Source of the DNA: Allobosea sp.
GTDB lineage: Bacteria > Pseudomonadota > Alphaproteobacteria > Rhizobiales > Beijerinckiaceae
Assembly: GCF_017308015.1 (NCBI RefSeq)
Contig: NZ_JAFKFW010000003.1
Span: 186,001 to 250,000, forward strand
Direction: 5' to 3'
DNA: 64,000 bases
The notes beneath the pieces are model-generated. The model saw only the letters and a program-made list of their open reading frames with translations, had not been told where the DNA came from and did not search any database. This document shows, one piece after another, positions 18,101 through 24,775 of the stretch. Both the position numbers and the translations under genes were made by a program. How positions within the stretch are numbered: position 1 is the stretch's first letter; the number at the start of each line of letters is the position of its first letter.

Positions 18101-18801
18101 GTCCCATCGAGTTCGGCTCCGAACCCCTCGGCGCCCTTCGGGAAAAGCAGTGCCCCGTCGAAGCCTAGCTGCAGATCCTCGCCGGTGAGATAGGCCTTGG
18201 TCCGCAGCCTTCCGTCAGCCTCCATCTCGCCGGTCGTGACGCGCAGTGAAGCGCCCGCGACCTCGCCTTCGAAGCGCCAGGGGCCGGCGAAGCTCACCGC
18301 CGACATCTCGGCGGCGATCGGCGAGAGCATGACGCCGGGCTTGCCTGCCTCGCGCCAGATCAGTGTCGAGCGGCTGATCGTCAGGCGGTCGAGTCTCGCC
18401 CCGGCCGGAATGCCCGTGCCGCTCCGCTCGGGCAGGCGGATCGTGCCGGCCTCGTCCTGCAGGAGTGAGATCGCCGCGCCGTCCAGCCGCGCTTCCGAGA
18501 AGCGGAACTCACCCCGCGCCAGTGCCGCCAGAGCCAGCTCCACAGTCGCATGTTCGGCGCTGGCGGAACTGGTCGTTCCGTCGCCCGGCCCGATCCGCAC
18601 ATCGTCGAGCGCGATGCGCGGCGACGGCAGCAGGCGCAGGCCGATACCGCCGCCGACCCGCGCCTCCACGCCGAGCGCCTCGCTCAATCGGGCTTCGATC
18701 TGCGGGCGGTAGCTGCGCCAGTCGACGAAGCCGGGGCCGATCAGGGCCGCCAGCAGCGCCAGCACCAGCAGACCGGCCAGAACTGTCAGACTCTCACGCA
18801 A
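15193..18801 (-). CDS. Large AsmA-family protein with C-terminal coiled coil
   Basis: 1202 residues. An N-terminal membrane anchor (about 5-25) is followed by VDWRSYRPQIEARLSEALG, the AsmA start motif, and by repeated beta-rich segments through about residue 1020, as expected for the periplasmic groove of AsmA/TamB-like proteins involved in lipid or outer-membrane-protein transport. The C-terminal 180 residues are different: a highly charged Glu/Arg/Ala coiled coil (about 1030-1130, repeats such as RIAEEKRQEEARRIEEQ) and a Pro/Gln-rich tail. Single gene with about 215 untranslated bases upstream. Cargo is unknown. Confidence 0.88.
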   Translation of the reverse strand: MRESLTVLAGLLVLALLAALIGPGFVDWRSYRPQIEARLSEALGVEARVGGGIGLRLLPSPRIALDDVRIGPGDGTTSSASAEHATVELALAALARGEFRFSEARLDGAAISLLQDEAGTIRLPERSGTGIPAGARLDRLTISRSTLIWREAGKPGVMLSPIAAEMSAVSFAGPWRFEGEVAGASLRVTTGEMEADGRLRTKAYLTGEDLQLGFDGALLFPKGAEGFGAELDGTFNLSPGGAVALTGRVKGGSRQLDLSGLTLDLAGGAARLEGEGQYLPGTGKGSLALRARRLDADALTTALAERQGFERALQGLPGAFDVSLDLDQLIWRGEDFSTLALRGHLHDGGLSEASASVRVAGALLGASGNLNAEGVSGRLNLKAEDARRVGLVLSRAGLDPALADFIARLGRIDADIIGAWTGTGGRFQRLLVAGSSGLRLDASGEIAPNRIAAKAAVNGLSLDTLPPGNSLSGLLRQRDVALDLALTNLRFRNAPPGSANLDLRREGDIWRLSRLSVDGFGGVAVTGAGALLAEGGEISGRVRAPRFETLTALAGPVLPEAAVQAFQRAGEGLARLDTGFRLTRAASGETSLSAEGTAVAGRLKLDGRLDRAGNWSRAALGFELNDRRQAFAALGLPLPQQGGAGRFNLDLARGKVTGSLAGQGLSIVVEDGGQGPRLTLQADGPGQILAEGPARLLPDGVIDASARLAIAEEAIRLDEITAHLDGMAVNGSLLLPREGRASGRIAVPAADIRSLMVAALGQVAATPNALWSTGRFGRVSGFPDFDIAVEAGTLAAFDGGTIRNAGFMLRSDEDGLRIEDIRGSYGGGQVAGRLGLRRDGGLAQLNGRLSLMAVDLGEFTKGAVGGKASGQVEFGGSGETPARLVAGLSGAGSLALSATRLSRFDPKAYERIIAGTGEDASESDASRLQDRLSEALDKDAWALGDVTLPFTLAGGLIRLQPFAFERNGLRAEASGILDLRALTADLRLGLRPLGALPKGWPGDAPQIGIAWRGPLSNLRRESDVSALSNTVAARALAREIERVEAFEADARERAMHARRLRAEREMRENERKLGEFLKAQEEARIAEEKRQEEARRIEEQRRQAEEKRAEDLRRAEQARAELEARRRAEAEERARAAAERAAAQPTAPPAQPQPQPGPLVLPGAPRSSLPEGAVQSPTGGVSPLPPPMQIQPLPQPRSAPAR

Positions 18802-19016
18802 ATTCCGCTGTATGCCCCTGTCGCCATGGTGGAACGGCGTTGCATTTCAGCCTGCCGTCCCCGCGACCGAACCACGCCGCCATTCCGGACTGCCGGAATG
18901 AAGGCCCCGTTTCGTCGCAGGGACGGCCAGCGCCGGAATATCCCATCCTGCCCGCAAGTCGCGGCGAGATCACGACATTTCGGCGAAGCAAGCCAAAGGC
19001 GCAAGCCGCAACGAGG

Positions 19017-20465
19017 TCACAGGACGACGATTTTGCCGGGATTGAGGATGTTGCGCGGGTCGAGCGCACGCTTCAGCGTGCGCATCACCGCGAGCGCCTC
19101 GGCCCCATGCTCCTGCTCGAGATATTTCATCTTCTTCTGGCCGACGCCGTGCTCGCCGGTGCAGGTGCCGCCCATTGCGAGCGCCCGCTTCACCAGCCGG
19201 TCAATGAAGCCTTGAGCCCGCTCGACCTCGGCCGTGTCGGCAAGATCGACCAGGGGCTGCGTGTGGAAATTGCCGTCGCCGACATGGCCGGCGATCGGCG
19301 CGATCAGGCCGGAGGCCTCGATATCGCGCTTGGTCTCCTCGACGCATTCCGCCAGCCGCGAGATCGGCACGCAGACATCGGTGGCGACCGAGTCGAAGCC
19401 GGGACGCAGGGCCTTGGCCGCCCAATAGGCGTCATGGCGCGCCTGCCACAGCTTGGATCGATCCTCGGCCTTGGTCGCCCATTCGAACGGGCCGCCGCCG
19501 AACTCCGCCGCGATCTCGCCGAAGCGCTCGGACTGCTCCTTCACGCCGGCTTCCGTGCCGTGGAACTCGACGAAGAGCATTGTCGTCTCTGCTAAGCCGA
19601 GCTTGGCGTGCAGGTTGACGCCGCGGATCATCACGTCGTCGAGCAGTTCGATGCGCGCAACCGGCAGGCCGGTCTGGATTGTCAGGATCGTCGCGTCGCA
19701 GGCCGCCTTCACCGAGGGGAACGGGCAGACGCCGGCGGCGATCGCCTCCGGGATGCCGTGCAGCTTCAGCGTCACCTCGGTGATGATGCCGAGCGTGCCT
19801 TCCGAACCGACGAGCAGGCGGGTGAGATCGTAGCCGGCGGAGGTCTTGCGGGCGCGCGTCGAGGTCCTGACGATGGAGCCGTCGGCCATCACCGCGGTCA
19901 GCGCCAGAACGTTGTCTTTCATCGTCCCATAGCGGACGGCATTGGTACCCGAGGCGCGCGTCGCCGCCATGCCGCCGAGCGAGGCATCGGCGCCGGGATC
20001 GATCGGAAACATCAGGCCCTGGTCGCGCAGATGCTCGTTGAGCTCCTTGCGGGTAACGCCCGCCTCGACCACCACATCGAGATCCTCGGCATGGACCGCG
20101 ATGATCCGCTTCATCTGCGACATGTCGATGCAGACGCCGCCGAAGACCGCATTCACATGGCCCTCCAGCGAAGTACCAGTGCCGAAAGCGATGACGGGCA
20201 CGCCATGGGCGGCGCAAAGCTTCACGATCTGCGAGACTTCCGCCGTGCTCTGCGGGAACACCACCGCATCCGGCGGCTGGTTCGGGATCCAGGTCAGTGT
20301 ATGGCCGTGCTGCTGGCGCACGGCGAGGCTGGTGACCAGCCGGTTGCCGAAGCTTGCGGCCAAGCCTTGAGTCACCGCCGCGATCGCCTCCGGCGAGGGC
20401 GGCAGCACTGCGGCCGGGACAGGGCTGTCATGAGGAGCGGCGGCAGGCAGGCTCATTGTCAACAT
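19017..20465 (-). CDS. FAD-linked D-lactate dehydrogenase (cytochrome)-type oxidase
   Basis: 482 residues of the GlcD/DLD flavoprotein family that oxidises a D-2-hydroxy acid, probably D-lactate to pyruvate, passing electrons to cytochrome c or quinone. The FAD-binding half contains FGTGTSLEGH near 94 (family PYGxGTS motif), GADASLGGMAATRASGTNAVRYG near 155, and LVGSEGTLGIITEVTLKLHG. The C-terminal half ends with GHVGDGNFHT and GEHGVGQKKM, typical of FAD-oxidase_C. ATG at 20456 has a slightly better ribosome-binding site and is an alternative start. D-lactate is favoured over glycolate because there are no GlcE/GlcF genes next to it. Confidence 0.85.
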   Translation of the reverse strand: MLTMSLPAAAPHDSPVPAAVLPPSPEAIAAVTQGLAASFGNRLVTSLAVRQQHGHTLTWIPNQPPDAVVFPQSTAEVSQIVKLCAAHGVPVIAFGTGTSLEGHVNAVFGGVCIDMSQMKRIIAVHAEDLDVVVEAGVTRKELNEHLRDQGLMFPIDPGADASLGGMAATRASGTNAVRYGTMKDNVLALTAVMADGSIVRTSTRARKTSAGYDLTRLLVGSEGTLGIITEVTLKLHGIPEAIAAGVCPFPSVKAACDATILTIQTGLPVARIELLDDVMIRGVNLHAKLGLAETTMLFVEFHGTEAGVKEQSERFGEIAAEFGGGPFEWATKAEDRSKLWQARHDAYWAAKALRPGFDSVATDVCVPISRLAECVEETKRDIEASGLIAPIAGHVGDGNFHTQPLVDLADTAEVERAQGFIDRLVKRALAMGGTCTGEHGVGQKKMKYLEQEHGAEALAVMRTLKRALDPRNILNPGKIVVL

Positions 20466-20521
20466 CCGGTTCTGGCGCTTAGATTTGGAACAGATCGGTT
20501 TCGCAATTGGTTACGCTTCGA

Positions 20522-20550
20522 CATGGTCCTGCCATACTGGCCGGACCATG
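20522..20550. promoter_or_regulatory. 29-bp near-perfect palindrome in a divergent gap
   Basis: CATGGTCCTGCCA, three central bases, then TGGCCGGACCATG: 12 of 13 positions pair. It lies 57 bases upstream of the D-lactate dehydrogenase gene and 109 before the thioesterase gene, which point away from each other. The TGGTCC/GGACCA core resembles GntR-type operators, but no regulator gene is adjacent, so the ligand and protein are unknown. Confidence 0.45.
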
Positions 20551-20658
20551 ATGCTGACGCCGCTTGCGAGCGATGCATACTAGATCAAGCGACCATGAGA
20601 TGGGCAGCGGCAATATTGCGGCCGTCCCTTGAACCAGGCGCCTGTCAGGGAGGCGAAG

Positions 20659-21231
20659 GTGCAACACGATACCCGCGCCCCGGCGCTGTTCTTCGCGCCC
20701 TTCGTCTCCTCGGCGATGCGGGTCGAGCCTCAATGGATCGACTATAATGGCCATCTCAACATGGCCTATTATCATGTGCTGTTCGACCGTGCGGTCGACG
20801 AGGTCTTCTCGCTGGTCGGCCTCAGCCGCGACTATGCCGAGACGCGCCACGCCTCAACCTTCGCGGCCGAGTGCCATGTCCTCTACAAGCGGGAACTGAC
20901 CGAGGGGGACCTCGTCCGCATCACCGCGCAGCTCATCGCCTTCGACGACAAGCGCCTGCATTATTACCTGGAGATGCGGCACGCCAACGAGGGCTGGCTC
21001 GCGGCGACCAGCGAAAACCTGTCGCTGCATGTCGACATGGTCCACCGCAAGGTCACGCCCTTCCCGGCCGACATCCTCGCCAACATCGCCCTGATGAAAG
21101 CAGCCCACAGCATGATGCCGCTGCCGGCCACGATCGGCCGCATCATCGGCATGCCCAGGAAATCGGCGATCCGGGTCGATGAGACCACCGACGAGCGCGA
21201 GACCGAGACGGCGACCGAAACCCGGCACTGA
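20659..21231 (+). CDS. Hotdog-fold acyl-CoA thioesterase
   Basis: 190 residues. WIDYNGHLNMAYY near residue 27 is the 4HBT-type signature with the catalytic Asp/Asn, followed by the long helix FDRAVDEVFSLVGL. It resembles the thioesterases linked to carnitine and betainyl-CoA metabolism (the family fused to carnitine 3-dehydrogenase). The frame opens at a TTG 30 bases earlier, but the GTG chosen here has GGGAGG at ideal spacing. The C-terminal 20 residues are a polar Thr/Glu tail. Substrate unknown. Confidence 0.8.
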   Translation: MQHDTRAPALFFAPFVSSAMRVEPQWIDYNGHLNMAYYHVLFDRAVDEVFSLVGLSRDYAETRHASTFAAECHVLYKRELTEGDLVRITAQLIAFDDKRLHYYLEMRHANEGWLAATSENLSLHVDMVHRKVTPFPADILANIALMKAAHSMMPLPATIGRIIGMPRKSAIRVDETTDERETETATETRH

Positions 21232-21243
21232 ACGACGATCATC

Positions 21244-22053
21244 TCAGGGATCGTCGTCGGGGATCTTGAGCTTGTGCCCGCACGCCTTGCAGTAGACCGC
21301 GTCCGGCTCATGCCGCTGCAAGGCGCATTCGGGACAGGGGAACAGCACCTTGTTCGGCCGAAACAGCGCCTGCGCCAGGCGCACGAACAGCGTGATCCCG
21401 ACGATCATCACCACGATCGAGGTCAGCTTGCCGGCGACACCCGGCAGGGTCACGTCGCCGAAGCCGGTCGTGGTCACGGTCGCCACCGTGAAATAGAGCG
21501 CCTGGACATAGCTCTCCAGCCCGCCTTCCTGCCGGAAGAAGAAGGTGTAGACGAAGCCGGTCACCACGAAGAGAAAGGTCGCGATATTGCTCAGCGCCCG
21601 GACCACGTTCTCCCATTGGCGGAAGCGGGTCTCGCGGAACTGCGCCCAGACGATGCCCTTATGCGAGAGTGACCACAGCCTGAGGATGCGCAGGAAGCCG
21701 AAATTCTCCAGCCATTGCGGCGCAAGCAGCGTCAGCAGGATGAAAAGATCGAGCAGCAGGGTCGGCTGGCGCAGCAGCCGGAGCATGTTGGTCGAAGCGA
21801 GCAGACGCGCAGCGATCTCCGTCACCATGATCACCGCGACGGAATAGTCGATCCAGAGGAAGGCCGCGTTCTCCCGGAGCAGCGGCGTCAGGATGAAGAA
21901 GGCGATGATCAGGAGATCGACGACCGTCGTCACCGCCTGGAAGCGCAGCGCTGCCGGCGAGCGGCCGTGATAAAGCTGGCGCAAACGGCTCCGCAGGGCT
22001 TCGAAGCGGCTCTGATCGGGCGGGGCGTCGGCGGCATCCATCGCCGCCAGCAT
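21244..22053 (-). CDS. Potassium-channel-like six-helix ion channel with C-terminal zinc ribbon
   Basis: About 269 residues. Membrane helices are visible from about residue 40 onward, with an S4-like basic segment (LRILRLWSLSHKG) and a pore loop TVATVTTTGFGDV whose TTGFGD is a variant of the TVGYGD selectivity filter. After the last helix (IVVMIVGITLFVRLAQALF) the short cytosolic end carries CPEC...CKAC, a treble-clef or zinc-ribbon-like knuckle. A longer frame exists upstream but is not protein-like; the start at 22053 or 22041 is judged best, without a strong ribosome-binding site. Probably a K+ or non-selective cation channel. Confidence 0.75.
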   Translation of the reverse strand: MLAAMDAADAPPDQSRFEALRSRLRQLYHGRSPAALRFQAVTTVVDLLIIAFFILTPLLRENAAFLWIDYSVAVIMVTEIAARLLASTNMLRLLRQPTLLLDLFILLTLLAPQWLENFGFLRILRLWSLSHKGIVWAQFRETRFRQWENVVRALSNIATFLFVVTGFVYTFFFRQEGGLESYVQALYFTVATVTTTGFGDVTLPGVAGKLTSIVVMIVGITLFVRLAQALFRPNKVLFPCPECALQRHEPDAVYCKACGHKLKIPDDDP

Positions 22054-22063
22054 AGGCGTTAAA

Positions 22064-22109
22064 GCATCGCCCCGAAAAGTGCGACGCGGTTTTCGGGCAA
22101 AGCCGATGC
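22064..22109. repeat. 46-bp dispersed imperfect palindrome, copy 1
   Basis: Begins GCATCG and ends CGATGC, with internal CCCGAAAAGTGCGACGC and TTTTCGGGC arms. It lies between btaB and the channel gene. Two further copies of the same 46-base length occur at 46960 and 50726. The type (GCATCGGACC...AAAAGTGG...TTTTCGG...TCCGATGC) is a familiar intergenic repeat of Hyphomicrobiales genomes. Confidence 0.7.
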
Positions 22110-22132
22110 AAGAACAAAAGACCCGCGCACCG

Positions 22133-22810
22133 CTATGCCGCGTCCCGTTGCCGCGTCGCCACCGCATGGACCGCATAACCGCGATAGGCCACGCCGGTCC
22201 GGCAATCGGCCCCGGCCGCTTCCGCCATGGCCTGCACGACCTCGGCCAGATCCTCGCGCGGCGTGACATGGAACAGCGCGAGCCAGCGCAGCAGCGCCAC
22301 CTTGAACGGCGCCGGCAAACCCGCCTGATCGCCGAAATCGACGATATGCAGCGAACCGCCCGGAGCGAGACGCCGCAGAGCCTCGACGACGACGCCCTGC
22401 CAGGGCGGGATCATCGACAGCGCATAGGAGATCACGATCCGGTCGAAACCGGCGCGGCCAAACAGCGCCTGCGGATCGAAGCCGGTGGCATCCGCCTGCG
22501 CGAGCCTGATCCGCCCCTCAAGCCCGGCCTTTGAAACCGAACCTTGCGCCGTCGCCAGCATCGCGCTGGAAACGTCGAGCCCGTAACAGGCGCAATCCGG
22601 ATGGCGCCGTGCGATCCGGATCAGGTTGCGCCCGGTGCCGCAGCCGATCTCCAGCACGCTTCCGCCTTTCGGCGGCTGCAAGCCGTCGATGAGCTGGTCG
22701 CGGCCGAGCAGGTAGAACTTCCGGCTGGCATCGTAGAAATGGCGCTGGTGCCGGTAGATCCGGTCCATCAGCCCGGCGGCCGAGCCGGCCGGCGCCTCTG
22801 CGGCGCTCAC
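22133..22810 (-). CDS. btaB: Diacylglyceryl-homoserine N-methyltransferase
   Basis: SAM-dependent enzyme that adds three methyl groups to diacylglyceryl-homoserine to give the betaine lipid DGTS. 225 residues from the GTG at 22810, which has AGGAG eight bases upstream and overlaps the btaA stop (GTGA). N-terminal YRHQRHFYDASRKFYLLGRDQLI is the typical BtaB start; SAM motif I is VLEIGCGTGRNL, with GLDVS and DFGD further on. Pairing with btaA makes the assignment strong. Confidence 0.92.
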   Translation of the reverse strand: MSAAEAPAGSAAGLMDRIYRHQRHFYDASRKFYLLGRDQLIDGLQPPKGGSVLEIGCGTGRNLIRIARRHPDCACYGLDVSSAMLATAQGSVSKAGLEGRIRLAQADATGFDPQALFGRAGFDRIVISYALSMIPPWQGVVVEALRRLAPGGSLHIVDFGDQAGLPAPFKVALLRWLALFHVTPREDLAEVVQAMAEAAGADCRTGVAYRGYAVHAVATRQRDAA

Positions 22811-24072
22811 CGGGCGGGCTCCTGGAGCACATAGAGATGGAAGCCGCCATAGATCGCCGAGCGATCCTGCCGGCAGAGATCGCGGCTCTTCGCCTCCTCG
22901 TAATGCCACTGGCCGAGGATCGCAGCCGGGATACGGCCCGGCAGCAGGCGCTCATCGGCGGCGGTGCGGAAGATCACCCGCGCACCCGGCCGGGCCGTCC
23001 GCGTGATCTGCGACCACAGCGCCGTGAGATCGGCGTCGTTCATCCAGTCCTGCGCGTCGAGCAGCACATAGGCATCGCAGCTCTCCGCCGGCTGCTCTTC
23101 CAAGCAGGCCGTGACCGCGCTCTGGCGATACGAGACGCCCGAAGCACGCTCCTTCACCGCCGCGAAATGCTGCGGTTGGAGATAGGGCGGGAAGGCCGCG
23201 TCCGGCCCCTCGCCATAGCGCCGGCCGAAAGCCTGCTGGGCGAAATAATTGTCCCTGAGGTCGAAATCGCAGGCGAGGCGCTCGAGCCGGAGCTTCAGCG
23301 CGCCCAGAATGCCGTCCTCGCCATCGGCGGCCAGCGCCTTGTATTGCGCCGGCGGAATGCCGAGACCGTAGAGCGAGGCTGGCTGGCGCACCAGCCAGCG
23401 CACCAGCCTGCGCTCGAAGACCGGCGCGAGATGCCTGTCGTAGAGCGCCCGCTGCTCGGCCAAGTCGCGCGCCGCCAGCATCGCCTTGGGATTGCCGCCG
23501 AGCAATCGCGCCAGCAGATGCCCAGTGCCGATGAAGCGCCCGAGCAGGCCGTAGCGATGGAAGCCTCGAGCGAAGAGATTGATCCGGCGGCGCCCGTTCA
23601 GCCCCCGCCCCTCCCAGTAGCCCCGCGAGACGGCGTCGAGATGATCGGCGATCTCGCGGTCGTAGAGCGTGACATTGGCGCTCTCATTGGCTCGCCCGAA
23701 GAAGCGCAGGAAATCTTCCTGCTTCTCCATCCGCGCCAGCGCCGCGAGCTTGAGCCGCCCGAGCGCGATATGAGTGGCGTTGAGGTCGACGGCGCTGACT
23801 CGGATCGGCGCCGCCGTCAGATAGGACAGGATGTTGCAGGAGCCCGACGCGATCGCGACGACATGATCGCCGGCCTTGAGCTGAAGCGCCGCCATGTCGA
23901 CGACCGGGTCCTCCCAGATCTGCGGATAGACCAGCCCCGAGAAGGCGCGCGCGAACAGCCATTCCAGCATGCCGGCCTTGGAGAGCGTCTTGCTGCGCCG
24001 GACGGCCTGTCCCAGGCCCGAGCTCGTCATGCGGCGGGCCGCGCGCGCCGTTTGCGTCGCCTGTTGCGTCAC
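22807..24072 (-). CDS. btaA: SAM:diacylglycerol 3-amino-3-carboxypropyl transferase
   Basis: First enzyme of DGTS synthesis; transfers the aminocarboxypropyl group of S-adenosylmethionine to diacylglycerol, giving diacylglyceryl-homoserine. 421 residues of the DUF3419 family. Typical blocks: VYPQIWEDPVVDM near 55, IASGSCNILSYL near 78 (SAM-binding), VDLNATHIALGRLKLAAL near 98, and VLLDAQDWM near 350. GTG start at 24072 has GGGAGG seven bases upstream. A Pho-box-like element lies 46 bases before it, consistent with phosphate-limited expression known for rhizobial btaAB. Confidence 0.93.
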   Translation of the reverse strand: MTQQATQTARAARRMTSSGLGQAVRRSKTLSKAGMLEWLFARAFSGLVYPQIWEDPVVDMAALQLKAGDHVVAIASGSCNILSYLTAAPIRVSAVDLNATHIALGRLKLAALARMEKQEDFLRFFGRANESANVTLYDREIADHLDAVSRGYWEGRGLNGRRRINLFARGFHRYGLLGRFIGTGHLLARLLGGNPKAMLAARDLAEQRALYDRHLAPVFERRLVRWLVRQPASLYGLGIPPAQYKALAADGEDGILGALKLRLERLACDFDLRDNYFAQQAFGRRYGEGPDAAFPPYLQPQHFAAVKERASGVSYRQSAVTACLEEQPAESCDAYVLLDAQDWMNDADLTALWSQITRTARPGARVIFRTAADERLLPGRIPAAILGQWHYEEAKSRDLCRQDRSAIYGGFHLYVLQEPAR

Positions 24073-24117
24073 AGGTTTTCCTCCCTTTGCGGGTGGCCGG
24101 GCTGCTAGAGGAGTCGC

Positions 24118-24135
24118 GTGACGGTCCGGTGACGA
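24118..24135 (-). promoter_or_regulatory. Pho-box-like element upstream of btaA
   Basis: On the minus strand TCGTCAC, four bases (CGGA), CCGTCAC: two seven-base direct repeats with the 7-4-7 (11-base period) layout of PhoB boxes, and close to the TGTCAC half-site consensus. TAGCAG lies ten bases downstream, where a -10 would fall if the box replaced the -35. The spacer is G+C-rich, unlike the usual A+T-rich one. Confidence 0.5.
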
Positions 24136-24260
24136 TGCCAGGGGAGTGCCCACGGCTTCGTGAAAAAGCTAACCGGCGCGGGGCTGAAATCAGACGCGGG
24201 AAACGCCATATTGAGGCTAAGAGAGCCAATGAGGCGCCTCCCGCTGACAAGGAGATCGCA

Positions 24261-24701
24261 ATGGGTCTGATGAGCATGTTCGGCGAGCCGAAGGAACAGG
24301 ACGAGAGCTTCCCTTTCCGACTCTCGGACGCTGAGTGGCGCGCGCGGCTGACGCCGGAGCAATATCAGGTCCTGCGCGGGCACGGCACGGAGCGGGCCGG
24401 CTCCTGCGCTCTGAACTACGAGAAGCGCGCCGGTACCTTCTCCTGCGCCGGCTGCGGCCAGAAGCTGTTCCGGTCGGGCAAGAAATTCGAGAGCGGCACC
24501 GGCTGGCCGAGCTTCGACCAGCCGCTGGAAGGCGCGGTCGAGACCAGCGAGGATCGTAAGTTCGGCATGGTCCGCGTCGAGGTGCATTGCGCGAATTGCG
24601 GCGGCCATCTCGGCCACGTCTTCCCGGACGGCCCGCCACCCACCGGCCTGCGCTACTGCATCAACGGCGTGGCGATGGATTTCGAGCCGGAAGCGGCCTG
24701 A
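24261..24701 (+). CDS. msrB: Peptide-methionine (R)-S-oxide reductase
   Basis: Repairs methionine-R-sulfoxide in proteins using thioredoxin. 146 residues, started by an ATG six bases after AAGGAG. Zinc is held by Cys62/Cys65 (SCAGC) and Cys110/Cys113 (HCANC); the catalytic Cys133 lies in RYCINGVAMDF; GTGWPSF and GHLGHVF are further family signatures. Divergent from btaA; the intervening region carries the Pho-box-like element on the other strand. Confidence 0.96.
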   Translation: MGLMSMFGEPKEQDESFPFRLSDAEWRARLTPEQYQVLRGHGTERAGSCALNYEKRAGTFSCAGCGQKLFRSGKKFESGTGWPSFDQPLEGAVETSEDRKFGMVRVEVHCANCGGHLGHVFPDGPPPTGLRYCINGVAMDFEPEAA

Positions 24702-24719
24702 TTATCACTTCGTTCCAAC

Positions 24720-24766
24720 AAAAAGGCCCGGGTACCCCTCTCTCGGAGGGAAAGGGGTACCCGGGC
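24720..24766 (-). terminator. Strong intrinsic terminator after the AidB-type gene
   Basis: Perfect 13-bp arms GCCCGGGTACCCC (24726-24738) and GGGGTACCCGGGC (24754-24766) with a 15-base loop; on the minus strand five T follow. It lies between the convergent msrB and acyl-CoA dehydrogenase genes and may block readthrough from both sides, though only the minus strand has the T-run. Confidence 0.85.
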
Positions 24767-24775
24767 TAAAAGAGT

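Noticed and set aside
15343-18168. Long plus-strand frame (941 codons) opposite the AsmA gene
   Set aside because: Composition (high Arg, Gln, Pro, repeated short words) is that of antisense reading of a G+C-rich gene; no motif is recognisable, while the minus-strand frame has a membrane anchor and AsmA features.
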